Below, one piece after another: positions 50,968-58,888 of a DNA stretch of 64,000 nucleotides. This DNA comes from Spirochaetia bacterium (GTDB taxonomy: Bacteria > Spirochaetota > Spirochaetia > Treponematales > Breznakiellaceae): assembly GCA_025997675.1 (NCBI GenBank), contig BNUX01000004.1, positions 1 through 64,000 on the forward strand. The letters run 5' to 3'. A program made the translations under genes and the position numbers. Each line of letters starts with the position of its first letter. The stretch's first letter is position 1. Under the pieces are notes generated by a model. The model was not told the DNA's origin and made no database searches. It worked only from the letters and a program-made list of their open reading frames with translations.

Positions 50968-52440
50968 TTACTCCTCAAAGGTTTTGATAAACTTAAAGGC
51001 ATCCGATTTATACCAGGATTGTTTATAGGGCAGCCGCGCATGGGCGGCAAGTTTTCTGTTGAAGCCGGGGTTTTCCACCTGGTCGGCAATTTTATTCCCC
51101 AGATACAGGATGCCGTCGTATCCCATGGTAGCCCGTTTTGAATCCAGCACATGGGTGGTGGGAAGCCCAAACCGGGCGGACCAGGAGGGCACCCCGATAA
51201 ACACATCGGGCTTGAGTTTATTCACCAGATTGACCTGTTCAAAGGGCTGCATGTTCGCCACATCAATGGTATAGTCCCTATGGATGCCGTTCAGATATTC
51301 GATATCGATCTGGGCGTCAATATCGTAGGTCGGGGTCTCAAGCCCCACCAGCTTCATACCGAAGTCATCGATGAGGGCGGCGGCGGCAAAGGATCGTCCG
51401 GTGCCTCCGCAGATAAACACCCGCTTCCCCGCAAGCCGTTTTTTGATTCCCGCAAGCCGGGGCAGTATCCGCTCGTGTTCCTGTTCGATATACGAGCGGG
51501 CCTCATTTCCCTTACCCAAAAGTTCGGCGATACCCAGGAACCATTTGTCGGTATTCCGCACCCCCAGGGGCATCACCGTATGGGCGTAGGGAATGCCGTA
51601 GGATTCCTGCAGGTCCTTCATAAATTCATCCGCAAAGACCTTGCAGATGGAGGTGGAAACCTCGGCGCTGGTGATCCGGCGGATCTTTTCAAGGTTACTG
51701 TAGAAGGGAATGTAATTAACCTCCGCCCCTAAAAGGCCCAGCATCCGTTCAATTTCTATCTGATCCTTGTAACTGATCGAGGTGGGGGCAAAGAGATTCA
51801 CCAGCCCCTTTTGGGGGGATTTCTTTTCCTTAGGCAGGATGTATTTCTGTACAGCCATAAAGGCCGCGTCAAAACCGGAGGCGCAGATTTTCGATTTATA
51901 CCCGTCGCAATGGACGGGAACTAAAATAGCCTCTGCGTTTTTTTGGATATCCGCAATAATACTGTCCACATCATCCCCGATGATACCCGAGGCGCAGGAG
52001 GTAAACACAAACACCAGTTTTGGGGAGTAACGGCTCAGCCCCAGGGAAACCGCTTCCCGTAGTTTTGCTTCCCCTCCGTGGACGACATCCCGCTGATCCA
52101 TGTTGGTTACGATGATCCGGGGGCTCTTTACCAGCTTAACCCCCCGGTGTTCCTGCCCGACCCGGTAGCCGTCCGCGGCGCTGGAAACACAGCCCGCACA
52201 GCCCTGGGGCGAGTGGACCACAAAAACCGAATCCTCCAGGGATATGAGGGCCGTTATGCTGTTGATTTGCTGGCATTGGAGTCCCTGGCTAAAGGTCCGG
52301 TCGGCGTTTTTAAGGCAGCCTTTTTTATAATCCCCGGCGATTGCCTGGCTGCACCCTCCCAAATCATTGAACGTTTGAGGCCGGGACTCCCGAATACCTG
52401 AATATCCTCTGGCCATAGGCGTTAAACGGCTTTCAGTCAA
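50968..52440 (-). CDS. Nitrogenase-like component 1, alpha-type subunit (NifD-like)
   Basis: A 490-residue protein. P-cluster ligand candidates are Cys 56, Cys 81 (HSPQGC) and Cys 149 (TSCASGIIGDD). Two further positions match the FeMo-cofactor ligands of NifD: Cys 266 lies 15 residues before YGIP, as does NifD Cys 275, and His 430 lies 10 residues before GYDG, as does NifD His 442. NifE has no His there. This suggests a catalytic, cofactor-carrying reductase instead of a NifEN scaffold. No NifH, NifB or NifV gene is in the window. Substrate unknown. Confidence 0.85.
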   Translation of the reverse strand: MTESRLTPMARGYSGIRESRPQTFNDLGGCSQAIAGDYKKGCLKNADRTFSQGLQCQQINSITALISLEDSVFVVHSPQGCAGCVSSAADGYRVGQEHRGVKLVKSPRIIVTNMDQRDVVHGGEAKLREAVSLGLSRYSPKLVFVFTSCASGIIGDDVDSIIADIQKNAEAILVPVHCDGYKSKICASGFDAAFMAVQKYILPKEKKSPQKGLVNLFAPTSISYKDQIEIERMLGLLGAEVNYIPFYSNLEKIRRITSAEVSTSICKVFADEFMKDLQESYGIPYAHTVMPLGVRNTDKWFLGIAELLGKGNEARSYIEQEHERILPRLAGIKKRLAGKRVFICGGTGRSFAAAALIDDFGMKLVGLETPTYDIDAQIDIEYLNGIHRDYTIDVANMQPFEQVNLVNKLKPDVFIGVPSWSARFGLPTTHVLDSKRATMGYDGILYLGNKIADQVENPGFNRKLAAHARLPYKQSWYKSDAFKFIKTFEE

Positions 52441-52867
52441 GCCATCCCTCCCGCGCCTTTCGTTGGAATTCCATGCCGTCCATGCCGCCGAAGATAGGTC
52501 CGCCTTCCTGACTTTTTCTCAAATGCGCCATAATCTCAGCGCGGTACACCGGGTCGGTACGCTCCCGCTCGGCCCGTTCCTCAGCTTCCTTCACTATAGC
52601 TGCCAGTTCAGGGCTTGGGGGAGGGGGGGTGTAGCCGGGAGGAGCCTCAATGAAGTACGTACCATCCCCAAGGGGGACGGCGCCTTCGGGGATGGAATCA
52701 TCGTCCTCAGTAAGGGACTGCTTCGGCTTGCGGACCTTGGTCCGTTTAGAAAAGGGCTTGATGAAGAGTTTGATCTTCGCTTTTCCGCCCGGAATACTTT
52801 CGGGCAGCAGCATATCCAGATGCAGCCGGTGGTCGGCGGGTATGTCGATGGTCTGTTCTATGGTCAT
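52433..52867 (-). CDS. Uncharacterised 144-residue protein upstream of nitrogenase-like genes
   Basis: Not recognised. It begins MTIEQTIDIPADHRLHLDML, resembling the short N-terminal strand of some antitoxin-like or addiction-associated proteins, followed by a basic middle (IKLFIKPFSKRTKVRKPKQ), a proline-rich stretch (PPGYTPPPPSPE) and a charged C-terminal helix. GGAGG precedes the ATG. It overlaps the nitrogenase-like alpha gene by 8 bp, so its expression is coupled to it. Confidence 0.55.
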   Translation of the reverse strand: MTIEQTIDIPADHRLHLDMLLPESIPGGKAKIKLFIKPFSKRTKVRKPKQSLTEDDDSIPEGAVPLGDGTYFIEAPPGYTPPPPSPELAAIVKEAEERAERERTDPVYRAEIMAHLRKSQEGGPIFGGMDGMEFQRKAREGWLD

Positions 52868-52900
52868 AAAGGGCCTCCAGCGCTCAGAAACGTTAGTTTC

Positions 52901-52929
52901 AGTATAAGGGAGATAGCAGCATGATACAA
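52901..52929 (-). promoter_or_regulatory. Promoter of the nitrogenase-like operon
   Basis: Minus strand -35 TTGTAT (52924-52929), 17-bp spacer, -10 TATACT (52901-52906), about 34 nt before ATG 52867. It lies within a segment similar, on the other strand, to the start region of the SUMF1 lipoprotein gene. Confidence 0.5.
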
Positions 52930-52931
52930 GG
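52905..52931 (+). repeat. Duplicated ribosome-site/start-codon segment
   Basis: AAGGGAGATAGCAGCATGA here (52906-52924), followed by TACAAGGG, is nearly identical to 55165-55190, where it holds the ribosome site and ATG of the SUMF1 lipoprotein gene. Here the ATG (52921) opens only a 21-codon frame ending at 52986. It looks like the remnant of a paralogous gene start. Confidence 0.65.
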
Positions 52932-53006
52932 GGAAGGTTTTCCGCCTATAGTTCCCCCCAATCGGCGTCCCCCCGGCAAAACTTAACAAAAATCTGCAAA
53001 AACCCC

Positions 53007-53034
53007 TTGTTTTTTTTGAAACATGGGGTATCAT
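53007..53034 (+). promoter_or_regulatory. Possible promoter for the poly-C locus
   Basis: -35 TTGTTT (53007-53012), 16-bp spacer, -10 TATCAT (53029-53034), about 80 nt before ATG 53115, which has an AAGGGGG ribosome site. Confidence 0.4.
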
Positions 53035-53114
53035 TAAGATACGTAGTGGACCCGTTCCGGAACACGCCGGGACCCGCCTACGAAACTGATCGAAACAGTA
53101 TAAGGGGGTAACAC

Positions 53115-53444
53115 ATGGCTAACGCACTCGTAATTCCTTATGTCACAATGAATTATACCCCCCCCCCCCCCCCCCCCAGCAAGTGTTTACTTCTTTCTAA
53201 TAAGCCCCTTTTTTGTTCCTCCTCACCGTATGCGCCAAGCCCTGCGCCTCGCGGGGCTAAGCATATGGACCGCGGGGCTCGCCATATGAGCTGCGCGGCT
53301 CGCCGTATGGACTGCGCGGCTCGCCATATGAGCTGCGCGGCTTGCCATATGGACTGCGCGGCTCGCCATATGGACTGCGCGGCTCGCCATATGGACTGCG
53401 CGGCTCGCCATATGAGCTGCGGAGGTTGTTACTTTATATCATGA
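53115..53444 (+). CDS. Candidate phase-variable ORF with poly-C tract and 21-bp repeats
   Basis: A 109-codon frame beginning MANALVIPYVTMNY, with a good AAGGGGG site 6 nt upstream. Codons 15-21 lie in a run of 20 C, giving a Pro tract; the frame then crosses array 4 (MDCAARH-like units) and stops at 53444. One more C would give a stop within about 8 codons; one fewer would read a different frame to a stop in the array. The first 14 residues may belong to a real gene. The protein downstream is low-complexity and its reality is doubtful. Confidence 0.35.
   Translation: MANALVIPYVTMNYTPPPPPPSKCLLLSNKPLFCSSSPYAPSPAPRGAKHMDRGARHMSCAARRMDCAARHMSCAACHMDCAARHMDCAARHMDCAARHMSCGGCYFIS
53158..53177. 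repeat. 20-bp poly-C homopolymer
   Basis: Twenty consecutive C residues, 43 bp after the start codon at 53115. Long poly-G/C runs in spirochaetes and other bacteria change length by slippage and switch genes on and off. Confidence 0.95.
53262..53421. repeat. 21-bp tandem repeat array 4 (7 units plus partial)
   Basis: Seven units of the type CATATGGACTGCGCGGCTCGC begin at 53262, in 21-bp register, with a partial eighth from 53409. Each starts with the palindrome CATATG (or CGTATG in unit 3); variants read GAGCTG or GGACTG. The array follows the poly-C run by 84 bp. Region 53445-53562 holds no recognised gene. Confidence 0.95.
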
Positions 53445-53562
53445 GGTAGGGGCTGAGGGTGTGGGGCATAGCCCCATGCCCCCGTTTAGACAGTAAAACC
53501 GCGATTCGGTGGAGGGTCGAATAGTGTTACAAGGAGAGTCGGATGGTAGTTAGATGAAAAAA

Positions 53563-53653
53563 GCTCCTGAGTTCAAACCGTGACGTGACGGTCGGCCGGA
53601 TGTTATCCGGGGGTGGTTTGAACCAGGAGCAGGTAACAGTGTACTACACACTG
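53563..53653 (+). promoter_or_regulatory. Folded 5' leader, three-way-junction-like RNA plus hairpin
   Basis: GCTCCTG-A-GTTCAAACC (53563-53579) pairs with GGTTTGAAC-CAGGAGC (53615-53630), giving 16 bp with one bulged A. Inside are CCGTgacgtgACGG (53578-53591, sharing its CC with the main stem) and CCGGAT-GTT-ATCCGG (53596-53610). A further perfect hairpin CAGTGT-ACTAC-ACACTG follows (53637-53653), just before the AAGGAG ribosome site of the gene at 53671. It could be a riboswitch-like or protein-bound control element. It fits no riboswitch class I know. Confidence 0.55.
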
Positions 53654-53670
53654 AGGAAGGAGACAAGACG

Positions 53671-55140
53671 ATGAAAACGAACGTGAAGATTTTAGCGGTG
53701 CTGGCGATGATGCTGGCGGCAGTGTTTGCGGGCCTGGGGGGATGCGAAAATGCCAGTTCCTCGGTGACGCCAATGGAGCCAAGCCCGGTGACACCACCAC
53801 CGGGGACAAGCCCGGAGGCACCGCCGGAAATACCACCGGAGACAACAACAGCGGCGCCGACAGTAGGACTGAGCAAGCAACCCGGGGTCCAATACTATCT
53901 AACCTTCACCTCAGACCTGACTTCAAAGACCGTCAAGGTTTACGATGCGGCAAGCGGAGGAAACCAACTGGCGGGGACGCTTGACGGCAGTAACTTTAAG
54001 TTTACCAGACAATTTGCCAATAGCAAGGATCTCTGGGTAACCGTAACGGAAACAGGCAAAGGGGAAAGCAGCCGGGTTAAGGTTGCCGCTGATACAACGG
54101 TAATAACCCCGACCAGCTTTACACAAATTACCGATACTAACTTTACCACGCACTTCAATACCACTGGCGACAAGCTTGCTGGAATTGGTTGGATCAACGG
54201 TATCTTTGTTGCCGGTGGAAATCAAGGAAGAGCAGCTTGGTCTGATGACGGCGGTGTAACTTGGACCGCGATAAGCGGGACTCCGGTTGGTAATTCTTCC
54301 AGCCTTATCAACGGTTTTGCTAACGGAATTGACGAGAACGGCGATGAAATTATCATTATGATAGCCGAAGGTACGGCCGCCGCCGCATGGTCAAACGACG
54401 GCAAAGTATGGACTCCCGTTACGGTCGATATCCCCTTCTCTGGAGATATTAGAGCGATAGTTTATGACGGAAGCCCGGGAAACAAAAAATTCATTATGGG
54501 CGGCAGTAAAAAAATATACACGTCTACCTATGGGAAAACCTGGACGACAAATGACACTGTACTTGCAACTGCTTTTACCGGTGGTGCGAATATAGGAGGC
54601 TTGGCATACGGAAACGGGAAGTTTGTTGTAGTGGGCGGTAATAGCGGTAACCCAATGGGCATGGCATCGGCATACTCAAGTGATGGTGGTATTACTTGGA
54701 CAACAAATAGTGGGTTTTACGACGGTACTCACGATGGCTATCCCAAGTATGGACTGGTCTACAATGATACGCACGGCTTTGTGATGGTTGGCGGCAAGGG
54801 AATTGTGATGCACTCCACCAATGGTATAAATTGGACTACGGTTGCTTGGCATGGCGCTGATAGTCCGAACGCTATTCCGCCTAAGTTTGGAGGTACCGGT
54901 CAGAGCGCTGAGTTCATTAACCGTGTCGCCTATGGCAGTGGAGTATTTCTTGCCGGAGGAAAGAATGGGCTCACCCTGTACTCCTTCAATGGCACGAATT
55001 GGAACTTGAACCCAGGAGATAACCAAACTAGTGGTTCTGCATCCCCCGTTACCGGCTCTGACTTTATTAACGGTATAGGCTATGCCTGTGGTAGGTTCAT
55101 CGTCGTTGGGCAAAACGCTATTAGTGCCTATACTCCCTAA
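53671..55140 (+). CDS. Surface lipoprotein with BNR/Asp-box beta-propeller
   Basis: A 489-residue lipoprotein (signal about 1-24, lipobox GLGGC, Cys 25). A Pro/Thr-rich linker (about 32-65) leads to a short beta-sandwich region (70-140) and then to repeats of the S-x-D-G-G-x-x-W Asp-box type (SDDGGVTWTAI, SNDGKVWTPV, SSDGGITWTTN, STNGINWTTV), as in sialidase-like propellers. It probably binds host or environmental glycans or another surface partner; no sialidase catalytic residues were identified. Preceded by a folded leader. Confidence 0.82.
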   Translation: MKTNVKILAVLAMMLAAVFAGLGGCENASSSVTPMEPSPVTPPPGTSPEAPPEIPPETTTAAPTVGLSKQPGVQYYLTFTSDLTSKTVKVYDAASGGNQLAGTLDGSNFKFTRQFANSKDLWVTVTETGKGESSRVKVAADTTVITPTSFTQITDTNFTTHFNTTGDKLAGIGWINGIFVAGGNQGRAAWSDDGGVTWTAISGTPVGNSSSLINGFANGIDENGDEIIIMIAEGTAAAAWSNDGKVWTPVTVDIPFSGDIRAIVYDGSPGNKKFIMGGSKKIYTSTYGKTWTTNDTVLATAFTGGANIGGLAYGNGKFVVVGGNSGNPMGMASAYSSDGGITWTTNSGFYDGTHDGYPKYGLVYNDTHGFVMVGGKGIVMHSTNGINWTTVAWHGADSPNAIPPKFGGTGQSAEFINRVAYGSGVFLAGGKNGLTLYSFNGTNWNLNPGDNQTSGSASPVTGSDFINGIGYACGRFIVVGQNAISAYTP

Positions 55141-55179
55141 AAAAGAAAAGTAACCGCAGAGAACAAGGGAGATAGCAGC

Positions 55180-57573
55180 ATGAGACAAGGGAAGAACGCC
55201 ATACTCGTAGCCCTGGCCATCCTGTTCGCCGCCTGTGAACAGACCGTCGACTCGGCGTGGGATATCGGCCCGGCCGGCGTTACCATGAGCGACGCCTTTA
55301 TCGCAGGCCCGGTGGGCGTTCCCCTTCCGGCGTACGAGATTACCCTTACCATTGCGGAGGAGGGACTGAAAACTGCGCTGGCCCCGGGGGCGGATCTGTC
55401 CGGGTGGATTACCAACCGCCCCGAAGGACTTCGGGCGAACGCAAAGATGCTGGTGCCTGCCGGGGGTAATCGAATTACCCTGGTACTCAGCGGAATACCC
55501 CTTGAACCCAAAACAGAACCCTTGGCGCTTACCATCCCCGAAGGCTACCTTGCCGAGTGGAAGGCGCTGGCGGCGGCGGCTAACCCGAATACCCGCTTTG
55601 ATATTCGCTACCCCGACGCCGCCATTGATGACATCACGGTACAGGGCGCGGCGGGTGTGACGGCCATTAACCAGACCATCACGATTACCCTTTCCGCCGA
55701 TGGCTTTAACGCGCTTGGGGCGGGGCCTATTGGATGGATTAGCAATCTCCCCGCAGGTTTAACCCAGACCATAGGCGCCCCCGTTGCGCCGGGGAGCAAA
55801 ACTGCGGGGATTCATATAACCGGGACCCCCACGGAAGAAAAGAGCGAGCCCATCGGTGTGTTTATTCCCGCGAATGCCCTGCAATCGGGCAATCCGATAA
55901 TGGTCTTTCCCAATGAGCTTGCCCGCTTTCTCATCTTTAACGCCTCCCTGCGTGCCGCGATAGTTTCGGATGCCGCAATAACAGGGGCGCGCAACTTCAC
56001 CACAAACATTAGTAGTACACCCGAAGTAACGACCACCTGGCAGCGTACTGCGGCGATTCCCCCAAAGGACCTGACCATCACCCTGCTCAACGAATCGTTC
56101 CTCTCCGCGATATCGGCGAATACGAATGTGGCGTCATGGTTTGCCAACCGCCCGGGCGGTTTAACGGCGCAGGTAAAAAACGCGGTCGGTCCGGGAGATA
56201 TGAGCGTGGTGATAACAATTGCGGGCTATCCAACCCAGGTTAAAACCGAACCGGTGTCCGTCACCATTCCGGCGGCCCTGCTGACCACCGGGGCGGCAAA
56301 GGGCAATCTTGCGGTACTTCAAAACGCGGCGGCCCGCTTCTATATTGTGGACCCCCTTGCGAAGCTGCCGCGGGCTGCCGGTGAAGACAACGACAATACC
56401 CATACCGTTACCGGGTTTCGCGGCGCGTCAATAAGCCCGGTGAATTTTGTGATCACCCTCCAGGGTGACACCCCTACAGCAACGGTGACGGCGGGAAGCA
56501 GCGCCACAAGCTGGTTTACCAATATGCCCGCCGGGTTACAAGCCACGGTGGTCAACATCATGCCAAACGGCAGCGCGAAAAACATCACCCTGCGGGTAAG
56601 CGGCGCCCCCTCCGGGGGATCGGGAAGTATCATCGGGCGTGTCAGGATAACGATACCCGCCGCCGCCCTTACCTGTGCCGTCCCCATCGAGGTGTACCCC
56701 GAAGTTTCGGCGAAGTTTGCCATCTATACGAGTACTGCCGCAATGAACACTGCGGAGGCTCGCGTCATGGTAAGCATTGCAGGCGGTACGGTAAACGCGC
56801 GGCCGTCCTACTCCTATCCCGGGGGTACATCCGGGACAGGCTTTGCCCGTGAGCCCGGGCCGTTTTATACCACCCCGGTAACGGTACCGTCATTCAGCAT
56901 TGGGAAGTACGAAGTGACCCGGGAATTGTGGTATGAGGTGTATAGCTGGGCAATAGGGCACGGCTATAGTTTCGGCGGCTTTTCGTGGGTTGCGCCGTCC
57001 GCCGGCAAACGGTTTCTGCCCCAGACCAGGATTTCCTGCCAGGAAGCGGTTATCTGGTGCAACGCGTATACGGAAAAGACTATGGGGGCGGCGGAGTGTG
57101 TGTACACCCGTGGGGGAACGCCGGTGCGGAACAAAAACGGCTACAATCTCTACAGTGAGCTTACCGTAGACACTGCGAAAAATGGCTACCGCCTTCCCAC
57201 CCCCGCCGAATGGGAATGGGCGGCCCGGGGCGGCAATACCGGCGCCCCGGCGTGGAACTACCGCTGGCCCGGTACCAACACCCTGGCCGACGCCGAAAAG
57301 TACGTGTGGGCGGATAACCTGCGCACCTACGATATGTATAATAACGAAATCCCCGTGGGGCTCCTCCTGCCCAATGCCAAAGGTATCTACGATATGGGGG
57401 GTAACGTGCATGAATGGACGGTAAAAACCGACTCATCCGATCCCTCCCAGACCATCACCCGCGGGGGCGCGTTTAACCGGGACAGTACCCGCAGCGCCTT
57501 CGACGGCGACCGGGAGGAACGCAAATGGACCGGTTCGCGGGATATTATAGGGTTACGGGTAATACGCAAATGA
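55180..57573 (+). CDS. Lipoprotein with four Ig-like repeats and a SUMF1-like domain
   Basis: A 797-residue lipoprotein (LFAAC lipobox, about Cys 19). Residues about 27-500 hold four tandem repeats of roughly 90-110 residues, each with W-[IF]-x-N-x-P-x-G-L (GWITNRPEGL, GWISNLPAGL, SWFANRPGGL, SWFTNMPAGL) and an EP-x-x-V-x-I-P strand. Residues about 525-797 are a formylglycine-generating-enzyme-like fold (GKYEVTRELWYEVYSWA; RLPTPAEWEWAARGG; YDMGGNVHEW; TRGGAFNRDSTRSAFDGDRE). The usual GFRC Cys is replaced (GLRVIRK), so it is not a classical FGE. Confidence 0.82.
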   Translation: MRQGKNAILVALAILFAACEQTVDSAWDIGPAGVTMSDAFIAGPVGVPLPAYEITLTIAEEGLKTALAPGADLSGWITNRPEGLRANAKMLVPAGGNRITLVLSGIPLEPKTEPLALTIPEGYLAEWKALAAAANPNTRFDIRYPDAAIDDITVQGAAGVTAINQTITITLSADGFNALGAGPIGWISNLPAGLTQTIGAPVAPGSKTAGIHITGTPTEEKSEPIGVFIPANALQSGNPIMVFPNELARFLIFNASLRAAIVSDAAITGARNFTTNISSTPEVTTTWQRTAAIPPKDLTITLLNESFLSAISANTNVASWFANRPGGLTAQVKNAVGPGDMSVVITIAGYPTQVKTEPVSVTIPAALLTTGAAKGNLAVLQNAAARFYIVDPLAKLPRAAGEDNDNTHTVTGFRGASISPVNFVITLQGDTPTATVTAGSSATSWFTNMPAGLQATVVNIMPNGSAKNITLRVSGAPSGGSGSIIGRVRITIPAAALTCAVPIEVYPEVSAKFAIYTSTAAMNTAEARVMVSIAGGTVNARPSYSYPGGTSGTGFAREPGPFYTTPVTVPSFSIGKYEVTRELWYEVYSWAIGHGYSFGGFSWVAPSAGKRFLPQTRISCQEAVIWCNAYTEKTMGAAECVYTRGGTPVRNKNGYNLYSELTVDTAKNGYRLPTPAEWEWAARGGNTGAPAWNYRWPGTNTLADAEKYVWADNLRTYDMYNNEIPVGLLLPNAKGIYDMGGNVHEWTVKTDSSDPSQTITRGGAFNRDSTRSAFDGDREERKWTGSRDIIGLRVIRK

Positions 57574-58145
57574 AGCGTCTGGTGATACTCTGCGCAGTAA
57601 TTCTGCTGCTTGGTTGTGATGATTCTCCGCCGGACCCCAATATGCCGGTGGTGGTTGACGATACGCTCAACATTACCCAATTAACCGAACTGATTTCCAC
57701 CGCCCCCGCCGCCATTGACGAAACCGTGTACTACCGGATGAAGGGCTCCTGGGAAAGTTTTGCCGCCTTGGATGACCCCCTGGGAAAGCTCTACGCCGCC
57801 ATTGCGCCCCTGGGCCGGTTTACGGCAAAAACGATACGTCTGGATTTCTCCCTGGTTACCGGGCGCAATATTGCGGACGGCACCTATGCCGCCGCGTCTT
57901 CCCGCAGTTATAAGGGGGTACTCGCCGGCGTCAAGTTTCCCGATGATATGCAGACCATCGGCGCCTATGCCTTTTACGAATGTGTCAATCTGAGCGAATT
58001 GACCTTTGCCGGAGCCGCGCCCCCTGCTATTGCACCTACCGCATTTACGGATATTCATAACCCGGTACAGGTATGGATACCCGAAGGCGCCGCCGCAAAC
58101 TACGCCGCGTTCACCACAACTATTCCGGGGGTTATCGTACAATGA
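57570..58145 (+). CDS. BspA-like leucine-rich-repeat lipoprotein
   Basis: A 191-residue lipoprotein starting at ATG 57570 (MKRLVILCAVILLLGC; lipidated Cys 16), which overlaps the previous stop as ATGA. The C-terminal half includes a BspA-type LRR_5 signature (LAGVKFPDDMQTIGAYAFYEC, then NLSELTFAGAAPPAI). Such repeats in treponemes and oral bacteria mediate surface adhesion. Residues 20-90 are uncharacterised. Operon position between the SUMF1-like and 5'-nucleotidase-like lipoproteins. Confidence 0.8.
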   Translation: MKRLVILCAVILLLGCDDSPPDPNMPVVVDDTLNITQLTELISTAPAAIDETVYYRMKGSWESFAALDDPLGKLYAAIAPLGRFTAKTIRLDFSLVTGRNIADGTYAAASSRSYKGVLAGVKFPDDMQTIGAYAFYECVNLSELTFAGAAPPAIAPTAFTDIHNPVQVWIPEGAAANYAAFTTTIPGVIVQ

Positions 58146-58888
58146 AAAAACGGCCCATGATACTGGCATGCGCACTGATCCTGCTTATCGCCTGTGACGA
58201 CATCCCCGCACCGGACGAAATCGACCCCAATTTCGGCACGAACCGCTTTGACAGCCGGGAACGTGAAACGGCCCTGGGGGATATGATCTGCGATGCCCTG
58301 GTGTGGTATGTAAACCACGGGGCCATAGCGGGGTCGGTACACCCGGTGGATTTCGCGGTACTGAACGGCGGTATCTTTGAGTTCGGCCTGGAAAAAGGGG
58401 AGATTACCGCCGGCATGACCACCGGGATGATAAAAGGGGATTTTATTACCACCGTGCGGATAAGCGCCGCCCAGGTAAAGGAACTGTTTGTCTGGCTCGC
58501 TACGCTACGGCTGGGGGATAACGCCTGGTCCCAGGTTTCCGAGGAAGTAAAAGTCACCATCGACTGGACCAACGGGATGGGGCAGTTACGGGCGCTGGAA
58601 ATTAAAGGCATCCCCATAGATACCGCAATAGCGGCTAACGCAACCTACTATATCGCCACGGGGGATGTGCTGGTGCATGGGAAACGGAACAGCATGGTGG
58701 ACCGCTTTTTTCCCGCGTTGAAAGCGGTGTACGATGCCCACCGGACCGGGCCGAATGTAACCGACACCGACCGCGCCTATGTGGACCAGCGGCCGCAACT
58801 GGTTTCCGACGCGGTCTATGCCTACGTTGGATCACGCCCCCGGCCCTACACCCCGGAGATTGACGGCAGGATCACCATTGAGAAATAG
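58142..58888 (+). CDS. Lipoprotein made of a lone 5'-nucleotidase C-terminal domain
   Basis: A 248-residue lipoprotein from ATG 58142 (MKKRPMILACALILLIAC, Cys 18; 4-bp overlap with the gene upstream). Residues about 35-215 match the substrate-binding C-terminal domain of UshA-type 5'-nucleotidases (SRERETALGDMICDALVWY, DFAVLNGGIFEFGLEKGEIT, and YIATGDVLVHG). The N-terminal metallophosphatase domain is missing, so it should bind a nucleotide-like ligand instead of hydrolysing it, unless a partner supplies the catalytic domain. Confidence 0.83.
   Translation: MKKRPMILACALILLIACDDIPAPDEIDPNFGTNRFDSRERETALGDMICDALVWYVNHGAIAGSVHPVDFAVLNGGIFEFGLEKGEITAGMTTGMIKGDFITTVRISAAQVKELFVWLATLRLGDNAWSQVSEEVKVTIDWTNGMGQLRALEIKGIPIDTAIAANATYYIATGDVLVHGKRNSMVDRFFPALKAVYDAHRTGPNVTDTDRAYVDQRPQLVSDAVYAYVGSRPRPYTPEIDGRITIEK

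Noticed and set aside
49675-52440. Calling the pair nifEN or nifDK
   Set aside because: The His aligned to NifD His 442 argues against NifE, while the short beta subunit, divergent sequence and lack of nif neighbours argue against a standard nitrogenase.
53563-53653. Assigning the folded leader to TPP, cobalamin, c-di-GMP or purine riboswitch classes
   Set aside because: The conserved core bases of these classes were not found; only the secondary structure is supported.
55180-57573. Calling the SUMF1-like protein a formylglycine-generating enzyme
   Set aside because: The conserved C-terminal Cys is replaced, and the protein is an anchored lipoprotein with an unrelated repeat region.
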